Program-made: the position numbers and the translations under genes
Shown here: positions 1-6,552 of the stretch, in pieces
How the letters are laid out: each line of letters opens with the position of its first letter
Numbering within the stretch: position 1 is the first letter of the stretch
NCBI GenBank assembly: GCA_027323595.1
Contig: DAHWBL010000352.1
Span: forward strand, 1-13,040
Origin: Acetobacteraceae bacterium
Lineage (GTDB): Bacteria > Pseudomonadota > Alphaproteobacteria > Acetobacterales > Acetobacteraceae
DNA length: 13,040 bases
Direction: 5' to 3'
Notes under the pieces: model-generated
Told to the model about the DNA's origin: nothing
The model's database searches: none
The model's input: only the letters and a program-made list of their open reading frames with translations

Positions 1-514
1 CGCCGATCTGGGCTATGGGTTGTTGCTGAAGCGATATATCGCCGATCCGCGGCGCGCCGATGCCGCCACCATCCAGCGCGCGGCGTGGGACACGGTGCCG
101 AACGTGCCGGTGATGTTCGTGCTGTTTCGCGCCATGGCCGGCATCGGCTTCCTGTTCATCGCGTTTTTCGCCGCCGCCTTCGTGCTCGCCACGTTGCGGC
201 GGATCGAGAACATATGGTTCCTGCGGCTCGCCGTGCTGTTGATGCCGTTGCCGTGGGTGGCGATCGAATCGGGCTGGGTGCTCGCCGAGATCGGCCGCCA
301 GCCCTGGGCGGTGGACGGGGTGTTGCCAACCTTCCTTGGTGCATCGAGCCTCACTGCGGGACAGATCTGGACCACCATCATCGGCTTCACCCTGCTGTAT
401 GGCACGCTCGCGGTGATCGAGGTGGGGCTGATCGTCAGGACCGTCGGGCGTGGTCCGTATGCGCACGCGCCGGATGCGCACGTGCTCGACGGGCGTGTCG
501 CCCCGGCGGAATGA
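1..514 (+). CDS. cydA: Cytochrome bd ubiquinol oxidase subunit I, C-terminal part (5' end outside window)
   Basis: Subunit I of the bd-type quinol oxidase, the inner-membrane terminal oxidase that carries the haems, oxidises quinol and reduces O2. Only the last 170 codons are visible; the first complete codon is at 2 and the frame reads ADLGYGLLLKRY at once, so the gene continues to the left. The strongest evidence is GWVLAEIGRQPW followed by a VLPT segment and SSLTAG, a conserved C-terminal signature of CydA. Hydrophobic segments flank it: one at about 113-190, one at about 228-265 and the last at about 360-440. The tail after the last helix is short and hydrophilic, as in the E. coli protein. 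The stop sits just upstream of cydB, so cydA, cydB and cydX form one operon whose promoter lies outside the window. The Q-loop is not visible, so the short-loop (cyanide-insensitive) versus long-loop type cannot be decided. Confidence 0.95.
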   Translation, partial: ADLGYGLLLKRYIADPRRADAATIQRAAWDTVPNVPVMFVLFRAMAGIGFLFIAFFAAAFVLATLRRIENIWFLRLAVLLMPLPWVAIESGWVLAEIGRQPWAVDGVLPTFLGASSLTAGQIWTTIIGFTLLYGTLAVIEVGLIVRTVGRGPYAHAPDAHVLDGRVAPAE

Positions 515-518
515 AAGG
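514..518 (+). promoter_or_regulatory. Ribosome binding site that favours the ATG at 526 for cydB
   Basis: AAAGG lies 7 bases before the ATG at 526. The alternative in-frame ATG at 511, which overlaps the cydA stop as ATGA, has only a weak purine run (GGCGGA) before it. Translation from 526 starts MELPLDYPTLRIIWW, matching the usual short N-terminus of CydB, so 526 is preferred. Confidence 0.5.
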
Positions 519-525
519 CGCCATC

Positions 526-1674
526 ATGGAACTTCCTCTGGACTACCCGACCCTGCGGATCATCTGGTGGGTGCTGATGGGGGTGCTGCTGATCGGCTTC
601 GCGCTCACCGACGGGTTCGACCTCGGCGTTGCCGCGTTGCTGCCGTTCGTGGCGCGCGGCGATGGGGAGCGGCGGATGGTGATCAATGCCATCGCGCCGA
701 CCTGGGAGGGTAACCAGGTCTGGTTCATCCTTGGTGGCGGCGCGATCTTTGCCGCCTGGCCGTTCGTCTACGCGGTCAGCTTCTCAGGCTTTTACCTCGC
801 GATGTTCGCGGTGCTGGCGGCGCTGATCCTGCGGCCGGTGGCCTTCAAATATCGCTCCAAGCGCCCTGGGATCGGCTGGCGGACGAGCTGGGACTGGGCG
901 TTGTTCATCGGCGGCTTCGTGCCCGCGCTGGTGTTCGGGGTGGCGGTGGGCAATGTGCTGCAAGGCATTCCGTTCCGGCTCGATAGCGATCTGCGCACCT
1001 TCTATGAGGGCGGGTTCCTTGGCCTGTTCACGCCCTTTACGCTGGTGTGCGGCCTGCTGTCGGTGTCGATGTTGGTGCTGCATGGCGCCGCCTGGATCAT
1101 GACCAAGGTGGAGCCGGGGCCGGCCCGCCTGCGCGCGCGCGCCTATGGCAGCATCGCCGCGATGCTGAGCCTCGCATTGTTTGCCGTTGGATACTGGTTC
1201 GTTGCCTATGGCGGGCTTGGCTATTTCATTCCCGGCACGCCCGATTTCGCTGCCGCCTCGAACCCGCTGCACACCACCGCGATCGCGGCACCAGGTGGCT
1301 GGCTGATCAACTACGCCGAACTGCCGTGGCTGCGCGCCGCCCCCGCCGCGGGCCTGCTTGGCGCGCTGCTCGCGCTCGCGGGCTTGCGCACCAGCACCCA
1401 GATCGCGGCCTTCGCCGGATCCTGCCTGTCCGTGGCAGGCATCATCGCGACGGTGGGTGTGTCGATGTTTCCCTTCATCCTGCCCAGCTCGATCGATCCG
1501 CACTCCAGCCTGACGGTGTTCAATGCCTCCTCCAGCCAGATGACGCTGTTCATCATGCTGGTGGTGACGGTGATCTTCCTGCCGCTGGTGCTCCTCTACA
1601 CCGCCTGGGCGTTTCGCGTGATGTGGGGCCGCTCGACGCAGGCGGCACTCGCCACCGACCCTGATCTGTACTGA
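526..1674 (+). CDS. cydB: Cytochrome bd ubiquinol oxidase subunit II
   Basis: Subunit II of the bd-type quinol oxidase, an inner-membrane partner that stabilises the haem-bearing subunit I. The 382-residue length is normal for the family. The N-terminus IIWWVLMGVLLIGFALTDGF followed by DLG is a family hallmark, and the NAIAPTWEGNQVWFIL segment (about residues 55-71) is another highly conserved CydB signature. Several hydrophobic helices follow, ending in a short charged tail. The start at 526 is chosen by its ribosome binding site and by alignment to known CydB N-termini; the ATG at 511 would add five residues. The frame stays open far upstream (to 85), but that part is a shadow of cydA. It lies 11 bp after the cydA stop and 12 bp before cydX, a standard cydABX operon. 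No missing motif or frameshift was seen. Confidence 0.96.
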   Translation: MELPLDYPTLRIIWWVLMGVLLIGFALTDGFDLGVAALLPFVARGDGERRMVINAIAPTWEGNQVWFILGGGAIFAAWPFVYAVSFSGFYLAMFAVLAALILRPVAFKYRSKRPGIGWRTSWDWALFIGGFVPALVFGVAVGNVLQGIPFRLDSDLRTFYEGGFLGLFTPFTLVCGLLSVSMLVLHGAAWIMTKVEPGPARLRARAYGSIAAMLSLALFAVGYWFVAYGGLGYFIPGTPDFAAASNPLHTTAIAAPGGWLINYAELPWLRAAPAAGLLGALLALAGLRTSTQIAAFAGSCLSVAGIIATVGVSMFPFILPSSIDPHSSLTVFNASSSQMTLFIMLVVTVIFLPLVLLYTAWAFRVMWGRSTQAALATDPDLY

Positions 1675-1686
1675 AGGAAGCAGAAA

Positions 1687-1806
1687 ATGTGGTATTTCAG
1701 TTGGGTGCTGGGCGTGGGCCTCGCGGTGGCGTTCGCGGTGCTCAACGGGCTGTGGCATGAGCTTTATCTGCGCGACGGCGGCGACCATGGCGCCGACGCG
1801 CCGTGA
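1687..1806 (+). CDS. cydX: Cytochrome bd oxidase small subunit (CydX/YbgT family), 39 residues
   Basis: A single-helix inner-membrane peptide that associates with CydAB and is needed for stable oxidase activity in the species studied. The protein begins MWYFSWVLGVGLAVAFAVLN, then GLWHEL; the MWYFSW(V/I)LG start, the single hydrophobic helix and the (L)W-x-E element after it are the family signature. A hydrophilic tail rich in Asp and Gly (RDGGDHGADAP) completes it. AAGGAAG at 1674-1680 is a strong ribosome binding site 6 bases before the ATG. It follows cydB by 12 bp and is surely co-transcribed. It is easily missed because of its length. Its stop is 3 bp from the stop of the convergent exporter gene. 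Confidence 0.93.
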   Translation: MWYFSWVLGVGLAVAFAVLNGLWHELYLRDGGDHGADAP

Positions 1807-1809
1807 TTT

Positions 1810-2589
1810 TCAGCCGCCCAGCGCGCGCCACGCGACATAGGAAGCGACCAGCAGGATGAGCACGGCGAACAGCCGCCGCGCCAGATGCGCGCGGGCAGCG
1901 AGCAGCCGCGCGCCGCGCAGGCCCGATGCGCCGCCGGCCACGCCGCCGGCGATGAACAGCGCGGTGATCGGCCAGTTCACCAGCCCCGAAACCGCGTAGT
2001 TCGCCGCCGTCGCCGCGCCGAAGATCGCCACCGACACCAGCGAGGACGCCGCCGCGTTGGCAAGCGGCATGCCGGTGGCAAGCATCAGCCCGGGCACGAT
2101 CAGAAATCCGCCGCCGATGCCGAAAAACCCCGCGGCAAATCCGGTGGCCAGCCCGATCGGCACCAGCCGCAGCGTCAGTTGCCAGGAAAGGCGCACGCCG
2201 GGGTCGCCGGTGCTCGCGGTTCGACGCAGCATCGACAGCGCGATCGCGGCCATGGCGATGGCGAAATACAGCAGCAGGCGCTGGCCGTCGACGTGCTTGG
2301 CGATGGTCGAGCCGGCGAGCGATCCGGCGAAACCGGCGAGCGCGAACACCCAGGCGCAACGCCATTTCACCCGCCGGCCCCACCAATGGCCGATGACATT
2401 GACCGCGGCGTTGAACGCCACCGCGGCCGCCGATGTGCCGACCGCGATGTGCGGGTCGCGCAGGCCGACGACGTAGAGCAGCAGCGGGGTTGCCAGCACC
2501 GAGCCGCCGCCGCCGAACAGGGCCAGCAGCGCGCCCACCAGCGCGCCCGAGCCGGCGGCCAGTGCCGCGGTCTCCGCCCAGCCTGGCAT
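1810..2589 (-). CDS. TauE/SafE-family membrane anion exporter
   Basis: An inner-membrane protein of the TauE/SafE (DUF81) family, whose members are linked to export of sulfite, sulfoacetate or other sulfur anions. It has 259 residues and about eight hydrophobic helices. The two halves carry the family's related Gly-rich motifs: LLALFGGGGSVLATPLLL near residue 22 and AAGFFGIGGGFLIVPGLML near residue 155, the latter followed by the typical AAASSLVSVAI stretch. The ATG at 2589 overlaps the stop of the upstream repressor gene by one base (TGATG). No clear ribosome binding site precedes it, so translational coupling is likely; a TTG one codon earlier is an alternative start. Pairing with a BigR-type repressor is a known arrangement in H2S/persulfide detoxification operons, which suggests sulfite export here, but the substrate is inferred. 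Control by the operator at 2928-2947 is expected. Confidence 0.88.
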   Translation of the reverse strand: MPGWAETAALAAGSGALVGALLALFGGGGSVLATPLLLYVVGLRDPHIAVGTSAAAVAFNAAVNVIGHWWGRRVKWRCAWVFALAGFAGSLAGSTIAKHVDGQRLLLYFAIAMAAIALSMLRRTASTGDPGVRLSWQLTLRLVPIGLATGFAAGFFGIGGGFLIVPGLMLATGMPLANAAASSLVSVAIFGAATAANYAVSGLVNWPITALFIAGGVAGGASGLRGARLLAARAHLARRLFAVLILLVASYVAWRALGG

Positions 2590-2918
2590 CAATGCCGGGC
2601 GTGTCGGCGGCGGTGCATCACCCCGGCCAGCGACTGGATCAGCCCCATCACGTCGGCATCGGCGATGCGGTAATAGATCGTCTGGCCGGTGCGCCGTGTC
2701 GCCACCAGCCCGTCAGCGCGCAGCCGGGCCAGGTGCTGCGACAATGCGGATTGCGAGGGCCCCAGAATTTCCAGCAGCGCACCCACCGACAGTTCCCCGC
2801 CGCGCAGCGCGCACAGCACGCCAAGCCGATGCTCGTTGGCCAGCACCCGCAACAGCGAGGCGGCGGCGCGGGTGTCGGTTTGCAGATGCAGAAACTCGTC
2901 TGGTGGCACGCTGATCAT
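2589..2918 (-). CDS. ArsR-family winged-helix repressor, BigR/SqrR/YgaV-like
   Basis: A 109-residue dimeric DNA-binding repressor. The core from about residue 17 to 92 matches the BigR/SqrR/YgaV group of sulfide and persulfide sensors: LLRVLANEHRLGVLCAL, then SVGALLEILGPSQSALSQHL (recognition helix), ARLRADGLVATRR and TIYYRIAD (wing). Cys36 sits where the first redox cysteine of that group lies. The second one, normally close to the C-terminus (Cys107/108 in SqrR and BigR), is absent: the tail ends MHRRRHARH and the protein has no other cysteine. Either sensing differs or the protein works by another chemistry. The ATG at 2918 lies only 9 bases downstream of the predicted -10 box with no ribosome binding site, so the mRNA may be almost leaderless. 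It overlaps and presumably controls the exporter gene. Family assignment is firm; the ligand is not. Confidence 0.9.
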   Translation of the reverse strand: MISVPPDEFLHLQTDTRAAASLLRVLANEHRLGVLCALRGGELSVGALLEILGPSQSALSQHLARLRADGLVATRRTGQTIYYRIADADVMGLIQSLAGVMHRRRHARH

Positions 2919-2927
2919 GATCGCGTG

Positions 2928-2947
2928 ATATTAGAAATAACTAATAT
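2928..2947. promoter_or_regulatory. Perfect inverted repeat, probable ArsR/BigR-type operator
   Basis: ATATTAG (2928-2934), a 6-base spacer, then CTAATAT (2941-2947): two perfect 7-base arms in an A+T-rich island directly before the repressor gene. One arm coincides with the -10 box, so a bound dimer would block RNA polymerase. BigR-type repressors are known to bind A+T-rich palindromes overlapping the -10 of their own operon. Autoregulation is inferred from position. Confidence 0.72.
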
Positions 2948-2957
2948 AAAAAGTCAA
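2928..2957 (-). promoter_or_regulatory. Sigma70-like promoter of the repressor-exporter operon
   Basis: Read on the minus strand, TTGACT (2957-2952) is followed after 18 bp by TAATAT (2933-2928), a near-consensus -35/-10 pair that stands out in this G+C-rich DNA. The -35 hexamer contains the TGA stop (2956-2954) of the upstream CoA-transferase gene. Transcription would start near 2921, only a few bases before the ATG at 2918. Confidence 0.7.
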
Positions 2958-4174
2958 TCGCCGTGGTCAGCCACCCGCACGATGCCGCGGCCCAGCAGTG
3001 CTGCGACCGATGCCGCATCGAGCCCCAGAACCTCGTGCAGGATCGTTGCACCGTCCGCGCCGAGCGCGGGCGGGTAGCGGTGTGGCGGTTCGGCGGCGGC
3101 GGTGAATTTGATCGGGTTGCCGGCGACCCGCGCTTCGTGCCCGGCGGCGTCGGTGAGATCGAGCACCATCTGGCGATGCAGCACCTGCGGATCGGCGAGG
3201 CTTTGGTCGAGCGTGTTGACCACGCCGTTGGCGATGCCTGCCCTGGTCAGCAACTCCGCCCATTCGTGTGCCGGGCGGGTGAGAAATGCGGCCTCCAGCA
3301 GCGGCAGCAGCGTGTCGCGATGGCGATGGCGGTCGGCGTTGGCGGCGTAGCGCGGCTCGGCGGGCAGGTCGCGAAGTTCCAGCACCTCGCACAGGGAAAG
3401 CCACATCCGTTCGGTGTTGGCGGTGATCACCACGTCGCGTCCGTCGCCGGCGGTGAAGCCGCGATAGGTCGGGATGCTGTCATGGCCACGCCCCTGCCGA
3501 CCTGGCACCACGCCGGATTGCAGATGATAGGAGGCCTGATAACACAGCATCGCGATCTGGCAGTCGAGCATGGAGATGTCGACGCGCCGGCCGCGTCCGC
3601 TGCCGCGGGATTCGGCAAGCGCGGCCAGAATGCCGATCACGCCGTACATGCCGGCGGCCAGGTCGCCGATCGGGATGGCGGCGCGCACCGGCGGGCCATC
3701 GGGCTGCCCGGTCATGCTCATGCCGCCCGACAGCGCCTGCACGATCATGTCGTAGGCGGGACGATCGCGGTATGGACCATCCTGTCCGAAGCCGCTGATC
3801 GAGCACCAGATCAACGCCGGTTTTTCGGCGGCGAGATCGTCATAGGAAAGGCCCAGCCGGTCGATCACGCCGGGGCGGAAATTCTCCACCACCACGTCGC
3901 ACGACAGCGCCAGGCGTCGCGCCAGCGCGCGCCCCTCGGGCTGTTTGAGGTCGAGCGCGATGCTGTGCTTGTTGCGATTGATGCTGAGGTAATAGGCGCT
4001 GTCATCGGCGACGAAATAGGGCGGCAGATGCCGGGTGGGGTCGCCATCGGGGCTTTCGAGCTTGATCACCTCCGCACCCAGGTCCCCCAGGATCTGGGTG
4101 CCGAACGGACCCGACAGAAAGATCGTGAGGTCCAGAACCCGCACACCGGCGAGCGGGCGCGCGGGGTCAGTCAT
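2954..4174 (-). CDS. Class III (CaiB/BaiF family) acyl-CoA transferase
   Basis: A cytoplasmic enzyme expected to move CoA from a donor thioester to a carboxylic acid. The 406 residues are the usual family length. The N-terminal PLAGVRVLDLTIFLSGPFGTQ, LGDLGAEVIKLE and the DVVVENFRPGVIDRLGL block (about residues 93-109) are typical. Asp171 in IPIGDLAAGMYG is in the place of the catalytic aspartate that forms the acyl anhydride (Asp169 of formyl-CoA transferase). The N-terminus also has the SINRNKHSIALDLK stretch seen in most members. The ATG at 4174 lies inside the end of the molybdenum hydroxylase gene, an 8-base overlap, with only a weak ribosome binding site, so translation is probably coupled. 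It is the last gene of the leftward catabolic unit and likely activates the pathway acid without ATP. Formyl-, succinyl- or aromatic-acid specificity cannot be told from sequence. Confidence 0.92.
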   Translation of the reverse strand: MTDPARPLAGVRVLDLTIFLSGPFGTQILGDLGAEVIKLESPDGDPTRHLPPYFVADDSAYYLSINRNKHSIALDLKQPEGRALARRLALSCDVVVENFRPGVIDRLGLSYDDLAAEKPALIWCSISGFGQDGPYRDRPAYDMIVQALSGGMSMTGQPDGPPVRAAIPIGDLAAGMYGVIGILAALAESRGSGRGRRVDISMLDCQIAMLCYQASYHLQSGVVPGRQGRGHDSIPTYRGFTAGDGRDVVITANTERMWLSLCEVLELRDLPAEPRYAANADRHRHRDTLLPLLEAAFLTRPAHEWAELLTRAGIANGVVNTLDQSLADPQVLHRQMVLDLTDAAGHEARVAGNPIKFTAAAEPPHRYPPALGADGATILHEVLGLDAASVAALLGRGIVRVADHGD

Positions 4175-6515
4175 GCAGCGCGCGCCAGCCGGGGGAGTTG
4201 CGCAGCATGGCGATGATGCGTGGCGGGGTCAGCGGATAATCGGTCACATGCACGCCGAACGGGGACAGCGCGCTCTCGATCGCCGCGCCGATCGCGGCCA
4301 TCGCGGGGATGGTGCCGCCCTCGCCCGCGCCCTTCACCCCGAGCGGGTTGAGCGGCGAGGGGCTTTCGATGTGCAGCCCGCGCACCGGCGGCACGTCGGT
4401 TGCCATCGGCAGCAGGTAATCGGCGAAACTCGTGGTGATCGGCTGGGCGTTGGCATCATAGCCCATCCATTCGAGCAGCGCGTTGCCCACGCCGTGGGCG
4501 ACCCCGCCCTGGATCTGGCCATCCACCATCAGCGGGTTGATCAGCGTGCCGGAATCATGCGCCACCACGTAATCGAGGAAGGTCACGCCGCCGGTGCCGA
4601 TATCGACCTCCAGCGTCACCACATGGGTGCCGTTGCAATAGGCGGCCTGCGGCGGGGTGAAATAATGGGTCTGCTCAAGTCCTGGTGTCTGGCCTGGCTC
4701 GAACGAGAATCCGGGCATGCCCTGCGCGAAGCGCGCCAGATCGCCATAGGAGATGCCGCGTCGGTTGCCCGAGATCGCGCGCACCTGCCCGTCCACCAGC
4801 TCCAACTGGTCCTCGGTGGTTTCCAGAACCATCGCGCCGAGCTTGAGAATCTGCGAGCGCACCGCGATCGCCGCGATCGAGGCCGACGGGCCGGCATTGG
4901 CGGTGATGCGGCTGGCGAAGGTGCCGACACCATTGGCGATGGCGGCGGTGTCGCCAACGGTGACGATGATGTCATCAAGATTGACCGACAGCCGCTCGGC
5001 GACGATCTGCGCGAACATCGTCTTGTGGCCCTGGCCCTGCGGCGCGGCGCCGGTGAGCACCGAGATCTTGCCGTTCGCCTGCACCCGCACCGTGACGCCC
5101 TCGAACGGCCCGAGCCCGGTGCCCTCGACATAATTGCCGATGCCGATGCCGATATAGCGGCCTTCAGCGCGCGCCGCCGCCTGGCGGGCGGGAAAGCCGC
5201 TCCAGTCGGCGGCGGTGAGCGCCATTTCGTGGCAGCGCGGGTAATCTCCGCTGTCATAGACGACAGGCTTGCCGTCGCGAAAGGTGAGCCCGACCTTGTA
5301 GGGCATCTGGTCGGCGGCGATCAGATTGCGCCGGCGGATCTCGGCCTGGTCGATGCCGAGTTCGGCGGCGGCGCGGTCGAGCAGGCGCTCCATCGCGAAC
5401 ACTGCCGGCGGCCGGCCCGCCCCGCGCACCGGCGAGGTCGCGACCTTGTTGGTGTAGGCAACGGTTGTTTCAAGATGAAACGCCGGCAAAACGTACGGGC
5501 CCGGCACGGTGACCGAGGCGATGAAGGGCATGATGATGCCCCATGGGATGTAGGCGCCGGTGTCGTGCAGCATGGTGCCGCGCACCCCGCGCAGCCGCCC
5601 GTCCGCATCGAGCGCGATGTCCATCGTCCAGAGCTGGTCACGCTCCTGCGAGGCGGCGAGGAAATGTTCGCGCCGGTCCTCGATCCATTTCACCGGCCGG
5701 CCGAGCGCGAGCGCGGCCGCTGGGATCACCGCTTCTTCGGGATAATAGATCGCCTTGGGACCAAAGCCGCCGCCGACATCGGGGGCGATGACGCGGATGG
5801 TCTCGGGGTCGCGCGCCAGAAAATCGGCGAGCGTGCGCCGGCCCAGATGCGGGGTCTGGGTGGAGGACCACACCGTCAGCCGGTCCGAGACCGGGTCGTG
5901 GGTTGCCGCCACGCCGCGACATTCCATGGCCATGCCGCCGCCGCGATGCTGCCAGAGGGTTTCGTAAAACACGTGTGGCGCACTGGCAAAAGCGGCATCG
6001 ATGTCGCCGTATTTCTGCACGAACACGGATGCGATGTTGTCGGTGTCGGCGCTGCACGCCAGGGTGGCTCCAGGTGCCACGGCATCGCGCACGTCGCTGA
6101 TGGCGGCAAGCACCTCGTATTCCACCTCGATCAGCGCGGCGGCATCCTCGGCGAGGGGGCGGGTCGCGGCGACGACGAAGGCGACCGGCTCACCGACGTA
6201 ACACACCTCATCGGTGGCGAGACAGAATTGGGTGAGGTGGCCGAGCAATGTGGGATTGGGCAGCAGCATCGGCATGCGCCGCGCGCGCATCGCAGGTGGC
6301 AGGTCGGCGGCGAGGAAGATGCGTTCCACACCGGCCAGCGCGGCGGCGGCGGTGGTGTCCACCCGCAGGATTTTCGCGTGGCCGTGCGGCGAGCGCAGAA
6401 AACAGCCATGCAGCATCCCCGGCAGATGCACATCGTCGGTATATTGCCCGCGCCCGGTCAGCAGGGTCGGATCCTCCAGCCGCTGCACCCGCGCGCCGAT
6501 CATGCCCGCACCCAT
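4167..6515 (-). CDS. Xanthine dehydrogenase/CoxL-family molybdopterin-binding large subunit
   Basis: The catalytic large subunit of a molybdenum hydroxylase, which inserts a water-derived oxygen into its substrate and passes electrons to an Fe-S and a FAD subunit. It has 782 residues. An a/b hammerhead domain (about 15-135) begins RLEDPTLLTGRGQYTDD; the cofactor domains follow, with GGGFGPK (248-254), VRGAGR (363-368), PQGQGH (492-497) and GAGEGG (729-734), where Glu732 is in the position of the catalytic glutamate. The active-site loop lacks AYxCSFR of true CO dehydrogenase and resembles the RGAGR of form II proteins, so CO is an unlikely substrate. The frame is open to 6626, but the ATG at 6515 has GAAAGGGAG six bases upstream and gives the normal N-terminus. 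It is 37 bp after the MFS gene. No small (2Fe-2S) or medium (FAD) subunit gene is in the window. A heteroaromatic acid, its CoA ester or a purine-like ring is possible as substrate. Confidence 0.92.
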   Translation of the reverse strand: MGAGMIGARVQRLEDPTLLTGRGQYTDDVHLPGMLHGCFLRSPHGHAKILRVDTTAAAALAGVERIFLAADLPPAMRARRMPMLLPNPTLLGHLTQFCLATDEVCYVGEPVAFVVAATRPLAEDAAALIEVEYEVLAAISDVRDAVAPGATLACSADTDNIASVFVQKYGDIDAAFASAPHVFYETLWQHRGGGMAMECRGVAATHDPVSDRLTVWSSTQTPHLGRRTLADFLARDPETIRVIAPDVGGGFGPKAIYYPEEAVIPAAALALGRPVKWIEDRREHFLAASQERDQLWTMDIALDADGRLRGVRGTMLHDTGAYIPWGIIMPFIASVTVPGPYVLPAFHLETTVAYTNKVATSPVRGAGRPPAVFAMERLLDRAAAELGIDQAEIRRRNLIAADQMPYKVGLTFRDGKPVVYDSGDYPRCHEMALTAADWSGFPARQAAARAEGRYIGIGIGNYVEGTGLGPFEGVTVRVQANGKISVLTGAAPQGQGHKTMFAQIVAERLSVNLDDIIVTVGDTAAIANGVGTFASRITANAGPSASIAAIAVRSQILKLGAMVLETTEDQLELVDGQVRAISGNRRGISYGDLARFAQGMPGFSFEPGQTPGLEQTHYFTPPQAAYCNGTHVVTLEVDIGTGGVTFLDYVVAHDSGTLINPLMVDGQIQGGVAHGVGNALLEWMGYDANAQPITTSFADYLLPMATDVPPVRGLHIESPSPLNPLGVKGAGEGGTIPAMAAIGAAIESALSPFGVHVTDYPLTPPRIIAMLRNSPGWRALHD

Positions 6516-6521
6516 CGTCTG

Positions 6522-6530
6522 CTCCCTTTC
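6522..6530 (-). promoter_or_regulatory. Ribosome binding site that fixes the start of the molybdenum hydroxylase gene
   Basis: GAAAGGGAG on the minus strand ends 6 bases before the ATG at 6515. The longer frame starting at 6626 would add 37 Trp/Arg-rich residues unlike the family and would run into the MFS gene, so it is rejected. Confidence 0.65.
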
Positions 6531-6552
6531 GAAAAATCCAGATAAAGGCTTG

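Noticed and set aside
85..525. Upstream extension of the cydB frame through cydA
   Set aside because: The extension is the +1 shadow of the cydA coding sequence; CydB homologues start at about 526.
784..1788. A long minus-strand open frame opposite cydB
   Set aside because: Histidine/glutamine/arginine-rich shadow of cydB with no domain or ribosome binding site.
4167..6515. Assignment as a true aerobic CO dehydrogenase large subunit
   Set aside because: The AYxCSFR active-site loop of form I enzymes is missing; the loop reads SPVRGAGR, and the neighbours indicate carboxylic acid catabolism.
4035..6545. An 836-codon open frame on the plus strand, opposite the molybdenum hydroxylase gene
   Set aside because: Its protein is low-complexity, rich in Arg, Gly, His and Ala with no recognisable domain, while the minus strand encodes a full family protein with all motifs. 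It is an effect of high G+C at third positions.
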